Of a stretch of 41,733 nt of DNA, positions 22,109 to 30,776 are shown in pieces. Position 1 is the stretch's first letter. Every line of letters begins with the position of its first letter. Source of the stretch: a virus; IMG/VR virus record IMGVR_UViG_3300046007_006577, positions 1 through 41,733 of that record; one strand, 5' to 3'. Made by a program: the position numbers and the translations under genes. Below the pieces are notes generated by a model, which saw nothing but the letters and a program-made list of their open reading frames with translations, was not told the DNA's origin and ran no database searches.

Positions 22109-23266
22109 ATGCTCACATTCAAGGAAGTCGGCACCACAGAGATCACCCGCAACAAGCACCTCCCCCATGTCGAGGACCTCATGTTCCTTGAGGGAAAGGG
22201 AGGTCTCGCCTCCTCGCTCCACATCCTCGCCGAGGTGATGCGTCAGTCCGATGGCATCAGGATGTCGGTGAAGTGGGATGGTCGCCCCGCCATCGTGTGT
22301 GGGATCAATCCCGAGAACTCCAAGTTTTTCGTCGGCACGAAGGCGGCGTTCAACAAGGATGTCCGTGCGTTCGACACCAAGGATGGGATCATGGCGGGGG
22401 TGGAGAACCCCGACCTCGCCGAGAAGTTGGTCGAGTGCCTCGCATGGCTCCCTAGCCTCGGCATCCGAGGTGTCGTGCAAGGCGACCTCCTGTTCACCTC
22501 CGATTCCATCACGGTCACCGAGGAGGAGGTGGCGTTCCAACCCAACGCCATCAGGTACTCGGTCGGAAGGAACACCGCCGTGGGCAAGGCGATCAGCAAC
22601 GCCAAGTTGGGTGTCGCCTTCCATACGGTCTACGAGGGCAAGACCATGGGATCGCTCACGGTCTCCTCGTTTGGATTCGACCCTTCCATGGTCGCACAGG
22701 ATTCCCCCGTTTGGTTCCCGAGCATCTCCGTACACACCCTCACGGAAAGCACTCCACTTGAGAACGCCACCAATGAGGCGAGGCTCCACTACTGCGAGGA
22801 GCAGTCGGAGAAGGTCGGGCAGTTCCTCGGGACCATGCTCTCAAACAAGGAACTCGTCCCCTTCCTCTCCCCCTACATCAACGCCACGGTCATGGCGAAC
22901 ATCTCGGAGTGTTCGGCACGGGGTCTTGCCCTCTACATCGAAACCAAGGTGGGCAAGGAGATCCTCAAGTTGAAGACCGACAAGGGCAGGTCGGACAAGA
23001 AGGCACTAGCAGACCGCCTGATCAACTTCACCGAGGTCTACGCCAAGCAGTTCGATACGGCGTTTCTCCTACATAGGAAGATGGCTCTCGTAAAGGAATC
23101 TCTCCTCCAAAGGGTGCCTCTTACCGAGTTCCGCCATCACTTTGTCGATGCCGAGGGCATGCGACCGACCGAGCCCGAGGGAATCGTCGTGAGTGAGTCC
23201 AAGAGAGCCGTGAAGTTCGTGACACGGTCACGGTTCTCGGCGCAGAACAGGAAGGTAAACGGGTGA
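22109..23266 (+). CDS. KWDG-motif phage protein (DUF6267-like)
   Basis: A 385-aa protein of a type I recall as DUF6267 in T4-like marine phages. The motif SVKWDGRPAIVCG (about 52-64) resembles the lysine-containing motif I (KxDG) of covalent nucleotidyltransferases such as DNA/RNA ligases and capping enzymes. It continues with GVVQGDLLFT (a D-rich strand as in ligase motif III) and EGIVVSESKRAVKFVTR at the C-terminus, which resembles ligase motifs IV and V (EGxV and KxK). A ligase-like adenylation fold is therefore plausible, but no nick-sealing OB domain is visible. Its GTG-overlapping stop couples it to the giant gene. The ATG at 22109 follows the tRNA and CATAGATA motif. Confidence 0.75.
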   Translation: MLTFKEVGTTEITRNKHLPHVEDLMFLEGKGGLASSLHILAEVMRQSDGIRMSVKWDGRPAIVCGINPENSKFFVGTKAAFNKDVRAFDTKDGIMAGVENPDLAEKLVECLAWLPSLGIRGVVQGDLLFTSDSITVTEEEVAFQPNAIRYSVGRNTAVGKAISNAKLGVAFHTVYEGKTMGSLTVSSFGFDPSMVAQDSPVWFPSISVHTLTESTPLENATNEARLHYCEEQSEKVGQFLGTMLSNKELVPFLSPYINATVMANISECSARGLALYIETKVGKEILKLKTDKGRSDKKALADRLINFTEVYAKQFDTAFLLHRKMALVKESLLQRVPLTEFRHHFVDAEGMRPTEPEGIVVSESKRAVKFVTRSRFSAQNRKVNG

Positions 23267-26200
23267 AAGGTTTCTCCACACACATCAGCGAGCGTGGTCC
23301 GAGGGACACCGCAGTCTTCTCGTTCGGGCGCATGAATCCTCCGACAACGGGACATGGTGTGGTGGTGGACACGGTCGTTGAGGAGGCTAGGGCTCTTGAT
23401 GCCGATCACTTCGTCTTCCTCTCCCGCACACAGGATGCAAAGGTGAACCCCCTCTCGACCGAGAAGAAGGTCGAGTACATGAAGGCGTTCTTCCCGAATA
23501 CAAACATCTCCACCGAGGCTACGAACCCCTTCGATGCCGTCCTGCATCTCTGCGACATGGGATACAAGAACATCGTCCTCGTCACGGGAGATGATCAACA
23601 GGCTGACTACGAGCGCATCCTGAAGTACAAGGGAACGGTCGCCGCCAAGGATCCAAAGGGAAGGTCCTACTCGTTTGAGTCGTTCCGAGTCCGTGTGGCG
23701 GGGGAGCCCCGCTCCAAGGATTCGACGGGACTCGCAGCCGTGGGTGCGACCGATGCCCGTGAGGCGGCTTTCAGAGGCGACTTCGCCGCATTCTCCGCAC
23801 TCATCCCCACCGAGGACGGTCTCCTCAAGGAGCGGCTCTACAACGATGTCCGCAAGGGTCTCGGTCTCAACGAGGAGTATGTCGAGGAGGCTCGGGAGAA
23901 CGGAGACAAGGTCACCATCCTCGCCCTGACATCCTCGGACAAGGATCTCTCGGACACGATTGAGAAGATGGGGGAGATCTGCAAGAAGCGCAAGATCCCC
24001 TTCTATGCCGTCAAGACGAAGAAGGCGCAGATCGACCTGTCGAGCGTCGTGGCGAAGAAGATCACCATCAAGAACTATGACGGCGAAGGCAAGGATGTGA
24101 CCATCGTTCCGAGCGACACGATAGCAATCGTCCGTGGCGGGGTTATGAACAGCGAGGTCGGGGTTGCGATCCTCACCATCCTTCAGAACAACGGCGTGTT
24201 CATGGTGAACGAGAAGGGGGGTATGGAACTCTGCGCCAACAAGTTGGAGACCGCCATCGCCCTCAAGAAGCACGGTCTGCCCCACCCAAAGACCGCCTAT
24301 GTCTCTAGCGAGGCGAACATCGAAGCCGCAGTCAAGGAGATCGGGGGCAAGTTTCCCGTCATCTGCAAGACCCTGACGGGTGCCGAGGGCATCGGTGTCT
24401 CCAAGATCGAAAGCATGGAGAGCCTCAAGAGCGTCCTACAGACGCTTTGGAAGTTCGGTGCCGAGATCATCATCCAAGAGTTCCTCCCCGACTTCAAGAA
24501 CGATGTCCGCAGCATCGTCCTCAACGGCAAGATCTTCGCCTGTGCCAAGCGTGACAAGGCACCGAAGGACTTCCGCACGAACATCGCCCGTGGATCGAAG
24601 GGCGGCTCGTTCCAACTCTCCGACGAGGAGATCAAGTTGGTCGAGCAAGCCGCTCGGGTGAGCAAGTGCTACTATGTCGGAATCGACCATGTCATCAACG
24701 ATGGCAAGCCGTACATCATTGAGATGAACGCAAGCCCTGGCAGCGGCAACATCTACTACCGCTACTACGAGGACGGCAAGGGCAAGGACAATGTCAAGGG
24801 CGAGGAGTTGGTCGAGGACTTCCTTGACCACATCCTTGTCAAGGCAAATTGGAAGTTGTTCTCAAACCTCGCAGTCCGTGAGACGGTGAAGGTCGATGGC
24901 GTGGAGTACCAAGCCAAGATCGACACGGGGAACAGCGGCTACAACATGATCCATGCCACGGAGATCAAGGACAACGGCGACCACACCGTCACCTTTAGGC
25001 TCCCGAGCGGCAAGAAGGTGACGAAGAAGATCATCAGCCGCATCAGCGTGAAAAGCGGGATCGGGGAGAAGAAGCGTCTCGTCGTGCTGATGGACATCGA
25101 CTTCCACGGGAAGCACTATCCGAACATCAAGTTCTCCCTCGGCGACCGAAGCCACATGTCGAGCAAGGTCCTCGTCGGTCTCCGATTCCTCGGACAGACG
25201 GGCAGCGTGGTTGACCCCGCCGATGCCATCTATCCTCAACCCGACCCCAAGAAGAAGGGGGTGACCGAGGAGGAGGAAGAGGAGGAGGAGATCTCGGAGA
25301 TGTCTGCGGTCGAGGTGAAGGACGCAGCCAAGGAGATCATCACAAGCCCGTTGGTGGCGACCAAGGTATTCGCTCTCGCCAACAAGAAGAAAGTGCTGAC
25401 TCCCGAGGCTTTCAAGAAGGAAGTTGAGACAACGAAGCAGGAAATCCTCGCCCACGCATACAAGGTCACGGGCGCATCCGTGACCTTGAACATGTTCCTA
25501 CAGAAGACCATGTTGGGCAAGTTCTTGGTGAAGATCCTCGACAAGGTCCTCATCCAAGGAACCATCGACCCCGTGATTGTGGGGAAGGCTCTCCACTCGG
25601 CTATTCCGTATCTCGGCATGGGCGACGATGTCGATGGCAATCCCCTCGTCGAAGCCGATGTCACCAAGGGCAAGAAATTCAAGACCAAGTCGGGCAAGAC
25701 GAGGAAGTCGCCCGAGGACAAGACCTCGGGTCTCCCGAAGAAGTATGTCTCGGGATTGAGCAAGGGCGAGGCGAAGACCCGAAGCAGGGAACTCGCCAAG
25801 CGGAAGGACATGCCCGATGACGATCCCAAGACTTGGGAGTTCGTGAATCCACGGGAGAAAAAGATGAAGACGAAGCCGTCGAAGTACACGACGCTGTTCA
25901 AGAAACTCGCCAAGAAGGGCAAGGTCAAGGCTATCAAGAGCGGCTACGAGCATGACGAGGCTTTGGAGCGGCTGTGGTCCATTGACGAGTCCCAAGAGAC
26001 GAACTCGTCCAAGTTGAGGCTAGCCATCGCCTACGAGGACCGATGCCGTGAGCGAGGCATGTCGGAGGCTACCGAACTCGTCAGGGCGTACATCGAACAA
26101 CTCAAGGAAGTCCGCAACGAAGAGATCGGCACGGACGAGCCCACCACCATTGACGAGGACTTCGACTACCTGCTGATGGAGGTGAGTCCTCCTAGCGGAC

Positions 26201-26865
26201 CCGCCCGTCGATTCTCCAAGAAGGAGAAGGTCAAGGCTCAGTTCAAGAAGAGGTACGGCAAAGATTGGAAGCAGGTCTTCTACGCCACGGCATGGAAGAT
26301 GCACGGCAAGTCCGAGTCGGTCGTGGTCGCCGACGAATGGCTTGCCGAGGCTGACAGGATCCACGGCGTGATGAAGTGGACCTCCTTGAGCAAGCGTGGT
26401 CCCCTTGAGATAGGCAGCGACGAGATCGTCAAGACCTACAAGCGTGACACTCCAGGTGAGCGTGAGCGTCTCAAGGAGGAGGGCGGCGAGGAGATCGATG
26501 ACGAGAAGAGGCGGCTCTACAAGGAGTGGCAGAAACTCGTCAACATGTCGGGCAAGGAGATCCAATCGTTCCTCGACTCCGATGGTGGCGAGGAGGCGGG
26601 ATTGAGCCGCAAGGAGGCGGGTAAGGCGGGAGCGGGTGGCAAGAAGATCACCAGCGGTCGTGACTCTGCCCGTGCGATCATCCGAATGCTCGACACCCCG
26701 ATGGTGAAGTGGAGTGCCAACGATTGGAAGTGGGCGGGTAAGCAAGTCAACTTCATCTCCCGCATGAAGGGTGCGAAGGGCGGCATGCGTGACGAGAAGG
26801 GTCGCCCCACCCGCAAACTCCTAGCACTCAAGGTTTGGGGTCACAACCCCGAGAAGAAAGGCTGA
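23263..26865 (+). CDS. 1200-aa fusion: NTase, ATP-grasp, retropepsin-like, phage tail domains
   Basis: A very long multidomain protein. Residues 1-190: nucleotidyltransferase with FGRMNPPTTGHG (21-32), the NMNAT/cytidylyltransferase-type HxGH-like site, as in many T4-like marine phages. Residues 290-520: RimK-like ATP-grasp, with NKLETAIALKKHGLPHPKT, PVICKTLTGAEGIGV (nucleotide loop) and EMNASPGSGN (metal site, about 487-496). Residues 540-650: retropepsin-like domain with AKIDTGNSG (D554-T-G) and RFLGQTG, which accompanies RimK-type proteins. Then a Glu-rich linker (about 669-676), a basic low-complexity region, an AQFKKRYGKDWKQVFYATA block (about 990-1010), and a C-terminal domain ending WGHNPEKKG. 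GTG start overlaps the upstream stop. Substrate and role unknown; modification of proteins by amino-acid ligation is inference. Confidence 0.8.
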   Translation: MKGFSTHISERGPRDTAVFSFGRMNPPTTGHGVVVDTVVEEARALDADHFVFLSRTQDAKVNPLSTEKKVEYMKAFFPNTNISTEATNPFDAVLHLCDMGYKNIVLVTGDDQQADYERILKYKGTVAAKDPKGRSYSFESFRVRVAGEPRSKDSTGLAAVGATDAREAAFRGDFAAFSALIPTEDGLLKERLYNDVRKGLGLNEEYVEEARENGDKVTILALTSSDKDLSDTIEKMGEICKKRKIPFYAVKTKKAQIDLSSVVAKKITIKNYDGEGKDVTIVPSDTIAIVRGGVMNSEVGVAILTILQNNGVFMVNEKGGMELCANKLETAIALKKHGLPHPKTAYVSSEANIEAAVKEIGGKFPVICKTLTGAEGIGVSKIESMESLKSVLQTLWKFGAEIIIQEFLPDFKNDVRSIVLNGKIFACAKRDKAPKDFRTNIARGSKGGSFQLSDEEIKLVEQAARVSKCYYVGIDHVINDGKPYIIEMNASPGSGNIYYRYYEDGKGKDNVKGEELVEDFLDHILVKANWKLFSNLAVRETVKVDGVEYQAKIDTGNSGYNMIHATEIKDNGDHTVTFRLPSGKKVTKKIISRISVKSGIGEKKRLVVLMDIDFHGKHYPNIKFSLGDRSHMSSKVLVGLRFLGQTGSVVDPADAIYPQPDPKKKGVTEEEEEEEEISEMSAVEVKDAAKEIITSPLVATKVFALANKKKVLTPEAFKKEVETTKQEILAHAYKVTGASVTLNMFLQKTMLGKFLVKILDKVLIQGTIDPVIVGKALHSAIPYLGMGDDVDGNPLVEADVTKGKKFKTKSGKTRKSPEDKTSGLPKKYVSGLSKGEAKTRSRELAKRKDMPDDDPKTWEFVNPREKKMKTKPSKYTTLFKKLAKKGKVKAIKSGYEHDEALERLWSIDESQETNSSKLRLAIAYEDRCRERGMSEATELVRAYIEQLKEVRNEEIGTDEPTTIDEDFDYLLMEVSPPSGPARRFSKKEKVKAQFKKRYGKDWKQVFYATAWKMHGKSESVVVADEWLAEADRIHGVMKWTSLSKRGPLEIGSDEIVKTYKRDTPGERERLKEEGGEEIDDEKRRLYKEWQKLVNMSGKEIQSFLDSDGGEEAGLSRKEAGKAGAGGKKITSGRDSARAIIRMLDTPMVKWSANDWKWAGKQVNFISRMKGAKGGMRDEKGRPTRKLLALKVWGHNPEKKG

Positions 26866-26868
26866 CCG

Positions 26869-27129
26869 ATGAAGAACTTTGGGGGAATCAAGAAGGACAT
26901 CATGGAAGCCCGCATCGCCGCCTTGGAGAAGAAGGCGAAGAAGAGCGGCATCCCATACGGCATCCTAAAGAAGGTCTACGACAGGGGAATGGCTGCATGG
27001 AAGGGGGGTCACCGTCCAGGTGCCACCTCACACCAATGGGCATTTGCCCGTGTCAACTCGTTCATCGTGGGCGGGAAGACCCGCAAGACCGCCGATGCCG
27101 ACCTTTGGAAGAAAGCCAAGGGCGGTTGA
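26869..27129 (+). CDS. Small conserved phage protein (KKVYDRGMAAW motif)
   Basis: An 86-aa basic protein. The central block GILKKVYDRGMAAWKGGHRPG (quoted in part: KKVYDRGMAAW, about residues 34-44), then QWAFARVNSFIVGGKTRKTADADLW, is a domain I recall as widely conserved in marine phage genomes, often fused to larger proteins such as the gene just upstream. It has no catalytic signature. The start ATG at 26869 is 3 nt after the giant gene's stop. It may be a separated piece of the same functional set; function unknown. Confidence 0.8.
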   Translation: MKNFGGIKKDIMEARIAALEKKAKKSGIPYGILKKVYDRGMAAWKGGHRPGATSHQWAFARVNSFIVGGKTRKTADADLWKKAKGG

Positions 27130-27132
27130 TCG

Positions 27133-27139
27133 CTAAATA
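27133..27139 (+). promoter_or_regulatory. CTAAATA late-promoter-like motif
   Basis: CTAAATA followed by G, 21 nt before the ATG at 27161 with AGGAGAG between. It lies 3 nt after the preceding stop, in the 31-nt gap before the probable structural gene block. Confidence 0.55.
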
Positions 27140-27160
27140 GAAAGCACTAGGAGAGTCAGT

Positions 27161-28039
27161 ATGTCCATGTTTCACAATCCATTCAACTCCAAGGTCGTAG
27201 CCGACATCACCAAGTTCCTCAACGAGCATCGCAACGATGTGAGGATCAATCCTTGCCTTGACGAGGCTGCGAAGGAGGCTGCGGGGGGCATCGACCTCGA
27301 CGGAATGCTGATTGAGGAGAAGAGGGCGGTCCTCCGACTCGCCTTCAACGAGGCTGTCGGTAAGTGCGGCTGCAAGGGCACGAACCAAGAAGCAAACGAG
27401 TTCACGGCTGCGTTTGAGAGGCATGTCGAGGAAGGCAAGAAGTTGCCGCCCGAGTTCCTAAAGAACATCGAAAAGAAGAAGAAGGAAGCGAAGGCGAAGA
27501 AGGAGTCGGTCGAGGAGGGTGAGCATCGCCGCCCTTTTGACCGCTTGGACGAGGCATACGCCCTAGAGGGCTTTGCCCAACCGACTGAGAAGGAACTCAG
27601 GAAGTTGGTGAAGTATTTTCAAACGATACTCAAAGACCCGAAGAAACTGAAGGCGAGCGGATTCGACAAGAAAGAGGCAGAGGAAAACCTTGAGGATGCG
27701 CTTCACATGATCAAAACCATGGAAGAGTTCGCCAAGGACTTTGCAGCAACCAAGGCTAAGGTCAAGGAATCCTTCGATGTGACCGAGTTGGGCGAGGCGA
27801 AGGCTTCGTCCACTATCGAATTCTCTCTCATGTCGAAGGACTTCGATGGAATGGAATCCGCCCACGACTCCCTCCCTAGGAGGTTGAAGTCGATGCAGAC
27901 GGGATCGGGCATGGCGTTGGGGAGCGGGATGCGTGACCACGGCTACGAGTGCAAGTCGAAGTCCGACATGGATGCCATCGTCGCCCACTACAAGAAGAAG
28001 GTAAAGAGCCTGACCGTCAAGAAGCACTCTGCGGAGTAG
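27161..28039 (+). CDS. Unknown 292-aa charged helical protein
   Basis: Not recognised. It is Lys/Glu-rich and mostly helical. A first region has AAKEAAGGIDLDGMLIEEKRA (residues about 36-56, quoted by its ends) with a Cys pair (KCGCKG), followed by a lysine-rich linker (NIEKKKKEAKAKKE) and helical segments EKELRKLVKYFQTIL and EENLEDALHMIKTMEEF. The C-terminus has a region starting STIEFSLMSKDFDGMESAHDSL and ending HYKKKVKSLTVKKHSAE. The AGGAG before the ATG is a good ribosome site. Position after a late motif and before structural-type genes suggests a virion or assembly protein; that is inference. TAG stop. Confidence 0.7.
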   Translation: MSMFHNPFNSKVVADITKFLNEHRNDVRINPCLDEAAKEAAGGIDLDGMLIEEKRAVLRLAFNEAVGKCGCKGTNQEANEFTAAFERHVEEGKKLPPEFLKNIEKKKKEAKAKKESVEEGEHRRPFDRLDEAYALEGFAQPTEKELRKLVKYFQTILKDPKKLKASGFDKKEAEENLEDALHMIKTMEEFAKDFAATKAKVKESFDVTELGEAKASSTIEFSLMSKDFDGMESAHDSLPRRLKSMQTGSGMALGSGMRDHGYECKSKSDMDAIVAHYKKKVKSLTVKKHSAE

Positions 28040-28045
28040 GTCGGG

Positions 28046-28273
28046 GTGACCGAGGCTGCGAAGAAGCAGTCTTTCTCTGACCTCTTGATGAAAAAGGCAA
28101 CGAGGAAGAAGGAGCCTTGGGAAGAGGCTTACTACAAGTGGTTCGATGGCGTGTCGATTGGAATCTTTGACATGGGTAAGGTTGCCAAGGAGATTCAGGC
28201 TCTTATCGCAGCGAAGGCGAACCTTGATGTCGAGATGCCGAAACTTGTGAAGAAGTACGGCAAGAACAACTAG
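28046..28273 (+). CDS. Small basic helical protein, unknown
   Basis: A 75-aa, Lys-rich, predicted helical protein with the segment EEAYYKWFDGVSIGIFDMGKVAKEIQALI (quoted in part: YYKWFDG). No known motif. GTG at 28046 is 6 nt after the previous stop; an internal ATG at 28088 is the alternative start and would remove 14 residues. TAG stop. Followed by a promoter-like gap before the next gene. Confidence 0.55.
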   Translation: MTEAAKKQSFSDLLMKKATRKKEPWEEAYYKWFDGVSIGIFDMGKVAKEIQALIAAKANLDVEMPKLVKKYGKNN

Positions 28274-28287
28274 GATTCGGACGGCTG

Positions 28288-28294
28288 CTAAATA
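28288..28294 (+). promoter_or_regulatory. CTAAATA late-promoter-like motif
   Basis: CTAAATA followed by C, 18 nt upstream of the ATG at 28313, with GGGAG as ribosome site. It is the clearest copy in an intergenic gap without overlapping a stop codon. Confidence 0.6.
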
Positions 28295-28312
28295 CCGCAA
28301 AGGGAGAAACAG

Positions 28313-29083
28313 ATGGCACTTTGGAACAAGTTTGACAGGGAAGAGTCCAAGCCGACTTGGCTGAACGCAGCACAGAAGATCAACTGTGTTCGCACCATCA
28401 AGGGATGGGAACTTCCGCTCGACGGCACCTCGCTTGGCGGTCAACTTCAGGGCAAGTTGGGCACGACGGCATCGGTTCCGAACATGGAACTCCTTGTCGC
28501 CATTCCGCTCGACTTTTCCACCACGGGCGTGACCGACGCTTACTACGCCAACCGCAGCATCACCGCCGCAGGTGCGACCTACGGCACCGATGTGCCGAAC
28601 TACCGTCCCTACTTCACCTGCCCCTTCAGCGGGGATGGTCCGACCGAGGGTGGTTTCAACAGCGCAGGTCTGTCCTTCACCACCTCGGTGGCGGGTTCGG
28701 GCACCACGGGCGCAGGAAACTACGCCGTCAACGGCTACGGTGTCTCCACTCTGAACTTCCCCGCCTCGGCGACGGCTTACATCAAGATCGTCGCCAACGA
28801 TGTGAACTTCACCCACAACCTCACCTTCAGCGAGGTCACCGATCCGTTCGGTGCGCAGGGCAACATCGTGCAGGGATCTGCGCTGTTGGTCGCAAACAAT
28901 GTCCCGACCGCAGTCTACGAGACCTTCTTCGGACCCACCTCGGCGTTCAACAACAATGTCGCCGTGTTCAAGGTCAACAGGGCGGGTGCCACCGCTGCCA
29001 ACCGCTCGGTCACCCTCCGTGTGACCGATGCGGGATCGGGAAGCCTTACCGCCGACACCACCTTCAAGGTGTCCTTCGTCTGA
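28313..29083 (+). CDS. Probable virion structural protein
   Basis: A 256-aa beta-rich protein. The N-terminus MALWNKFDREESKPTWLN and the phrase IKGWELPLDG match small virion proteins common in T4-like marine phages ('MALWG...' group), which I recall as structural. The rest is Gly/Ser/Thr/Asn-rich with tandem beta-like stretches (SVTLRVTDAGSGSL near 235) suggestive of an Ig-like or coat decoration protein. It has no catalytic motif. High-quality ribosome site and dedicated promoter-like motif fit a strongly expressed late gene. Exact position in the virion is unknown. Confidence 0.65.
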   Translation: MALWNKFDREESKPTWLNAAQKINCVRTIKGWELPLDGTSLGGQLQGKLGTTASVPNMELLVAIPLDFSTTGVTDAYYANRSITAAGATYGTDVPNYRPYFTCPFSGDGPTEGGFNSAGLSFTTSVAGSGTTGAGNYAVNGYGVSTLNFPASATAYIKIVANDVNFTHNLTFSEVTDPFGAQGNIVQGSALLVANNVPTAVYETFFGPTSAFNNNVAVFKVNRAGATAANRSVTLRVTDAGSGSLTADTTFKVSFV

Positions 29084-29094
29084 TAGGAGTCACC

Positions 29095-29586
29095 ATGAAG
29101 TCGTTCAAGGAACTGCGCAAGACCATCAACGAGAGTTCGTATCCTTCGGCGTTCGACGCTGCGGGAACTAGGGGTCGTGTCGGTCCTCAGGACAGCGACA
29201 ACTCGTTGGAGTTCGGTCGGAACCTCGCCGACCTGTCGAGGCAGTCCATCGCTAGGATCAATACCTACCTCGGAGCCCTCGGAGCCAAGCCGTACATCAA
29301 TCCGATGGAGGCTTTGAAGCAAGCGCAGGGTCGCCTTCAGATGGTCGGTCTCGACTTCCACATCCCCAAGGACTTCTGCACCACGGTCGAGGAGTCCGAG
29401 ACCACCAACACCTTCCCCCTGACCCGATTCGGGGGAACCCTTAGGTCGGATGGCACCACCTACGGATACGAAATGGATGACGGGATCACCCCTGTCCTCG
29501 GTCATGGCTTGATGATGCAGGTCGAGACCCAACGGCTCACGAACGGTCTCATCCAAGTGCAAGCCATGGTGGTCCCCTCCACCTAA
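29095..29586 (+). CDS. Conserved unknown phage protein, 163 aa
   Basis: A 163-aa protein starting MKSFKELRKTINESSYPSA. It contains LADLSRQSIARINTYLGALGAKPY (about 42-65, quoted by its ends) and a beta-rich C-terminal part (GHGLMMQVETQRLTNGLIQVQAMVV, quoted in part). The N-terminal helix resembles the 'FKEF..E' leaders of small T4-like phage proteins, possibly processed by the prohead protease, but I cannot assign it. The ATG at 29095 has TAGGAG upstream. It ends TAA within CTAAAGA, near-miss of the promoter motif. Confidence 0.6.
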   Translation: MKSFKELRKTINESSYPSAFDAAGTRGRVGPQDSDNSLEFGRNLADLSRQSIARINTYLGALGAKPYINPMEALKQAQGRLQMVGLDFHIPKDFCTTVEESETTNTFPLTRFGGTLRSDGTTYGYEMDDGITPVLGHGLMMQVETQRLTNGLIQVQAMVVPST

Positions 29587-29604
29587 AGAACTCTTGAGTA
29601 TGGG

Positions 29605-29991
29605 ATGTATGAGCCGCTGACGGAAGACAACTACATCCGTTTCGCCATGAAGCACTACGATAATCCCCTCTGCAAGGGGGTTGCGGAGTTTGAAGATGAC
29701 ATGGCGAGGCTCGTCTACCTCAAGAGGCTGTTCAGGCGGTACAGGAAAACGGGAGTCCTTCGGGAACGCCTGATCCTCAACCACATCATCGTCTTCTGCA
29801 ATGTGTTCGGGGTCGAGGCGGGATGCCGCCTCCTCTTCCATCGCATCGAATCCGACCTCCACTACATACTGAAGACCTTCCTCGTATACCTCGGGTATCT
29901 GCCCGAAGGACAGCCGAAGTTTAGGCTTGAGGTCGATGTCCTAGCCATGGTGATGGACATGGGAATCATCCAACGGCTGAGGGGAATCTGA
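29605..29991 (+). CDS. Conserved T4-like marine phage protein, 128 aa
   Basis: A 128-aa helical protein recalling a DUF7207-type family of marine T4-like phages. The N-terminal block PLTEDNYIRFAMKHYDNPLC (quoted in part: NYIRFAMKHYDNP, about residues 9-21), then DMARLVYLKRLFRRY and ERLILNHIIVFCNVFG near 60-75, followed by LKTFLVYLGYLPEG. No catalytic residues stand out. It overlaps the next gene (ATG at 29991) by one base. In relatives it lies near primase/structural genes; function unknown. Confidence 0.75.
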   Translation: MYEPLTEDNYIRFAMKHYDNPLCKGVAEFEDDMARLVYLKRLFRRYRKTGVLRERLILNHIIVFCNVFGVEAGCRLLFHRIESDLHYILKTFLVYLGYLPEGQPKFRLEVDVLAMVMDMGIIQRLRGI

Positions 29992-30656
29992 TGTCATCCG
30001 TCGTAGACCTACTGATCTCATACAAGTTCGCACAGATCCTTGCCACTCCATGGAATCAGATGGAGGCTTACAGGTTGGGGATCATCGATGCGGGGGGCAA
30101 GATCCTCAAGCCTCGGGCTAGCCTCAAGACAGCCGAGGAAAAGAAAGCGTATCCCTCGGTCTTCTACACCTTGGCTTGGAACATCAAGCGATTGCTTGAG
30201 TTCAACTCGCCGTGTCTCCTCGGAAAGGGCATCAACCTAGCCAACCGCAGCGAGTTCGCAGTCAGGACGATCCTCCTCAAGGAGTACTGCGAGAGGCAGG
30301 GAGCCGATCCAAATCTGATCGAAAGGTTGGTTTCGGAGGAACTCGACCGAAAAGGTCTGCTCCTATGGACGATGAATGAAGAGACGCAGCCCGTGGCAAT
30401 CGAAGCGGGGTCCTATCGCATCCGTGGTCGAAGGGTCGCCCTCGACAGCCAACTGCTACCCACAGACGAGTTCTTCGGGTTCCCGATCTACAGGCTCGGG
30501 AGCCTGATCTTCACGATCAACGATGTCCAAGAGGACGCTCCTGCGAATGCGGTCGGACATGGCAACATCGCAGGTACATCACCAGGTCAGGAACCACCAG
30601 GTCGCCGAGGTCTGCTCTTCAAGCGGAAGATCAGGCGACAGGCTTCTTCTGGCTGA
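29991..30656 (+). CDS. Conserved T4-like phage protein, 221 aa
   Basis: A 221-aa protein resembling a conserved unknown of cyanophage-type T4-like phages: the start VVDLLISYKFAQILATPWNQ, then AYRLGIIDAGGKIL (25-38), and LAWNIKRLLEF. The C-terminal 40 residues (DAPANAVGHGNIAGTSPG...) are flexible, Gly/Pro/Arg-rich and basic. No catalytic motif. It is followed by a 120-nt AT-richer gap before primase. Pairing with the preceding 128-aa gene (shared stop/start) is also what I recall in relatives. Function unknown. Confidence 0.7.
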   Translation: MSSVVDLLISYKFAQILATPWNQMEAYRLGIIDAGGKILKPRASLKTAEEKKAYPSVFYTLAWNIKRLLEFNSPCLLGKGINLANRSEFAVRTILLKEYCERQGADPNLIERLVSEELDRKGLLLWTMNEETQPVAIEAGSYRIRGRRVALDSQLLPTDEFFGFPIYRLGSLIFTINDVQEDAPANAVGHGNIAGTSPGQEPPGRRGLLFKRKIRRQASSG

Positions 30657-30776
30657 ACCGCTATGTATGCGGCTGTTTAGCCGTAAAAGTCGTAAAATCA
30701 AGAATCCCATAAGATTGTATTCAGCAAGTCCTTGTGGGGCTTAGTTCTCATACACTTATGGTTTGATCCTATAACT
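30657..30776 (+). promoter_or_regulatory. AT-rich 120-nt gap, candidate early/middle promoter region
   Basis: The longest gene-free stretch in the window and clearly AT-richer than flanks. It contains a short hairpin CGGCT-GTTT-AGCCG (30670-30683) without a T-tract, and TATAAC (30770-30775) just before the primase ATG. No convincing -35/-10 pair with 16-18 nt spacing was found, and there is no CTAAATA. An early or middle promoter or an RNA leader for the primase gene is possible but not shown. Confidence 0.3.

Noticed and set aside
25470-25482. CACGGGCGCA in the 1200-aa gene and similar in fibres as further repeat copies
   Set aside because: Single units explained by common Thr-Gly-Ala codons, with no tandem or inverted structure.
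29583-29589. CTAAAGA before the 128-aa gene as a late promoter
   Set aside because: One base off the heptamer in the conserved TA end; kept out because the preceding Thr-stop codons explain it.
30669-30683. Rho-independent terminator CGGCT-GTTT-AGCCG
   Set aside because: Five-base stem without a following run of T.
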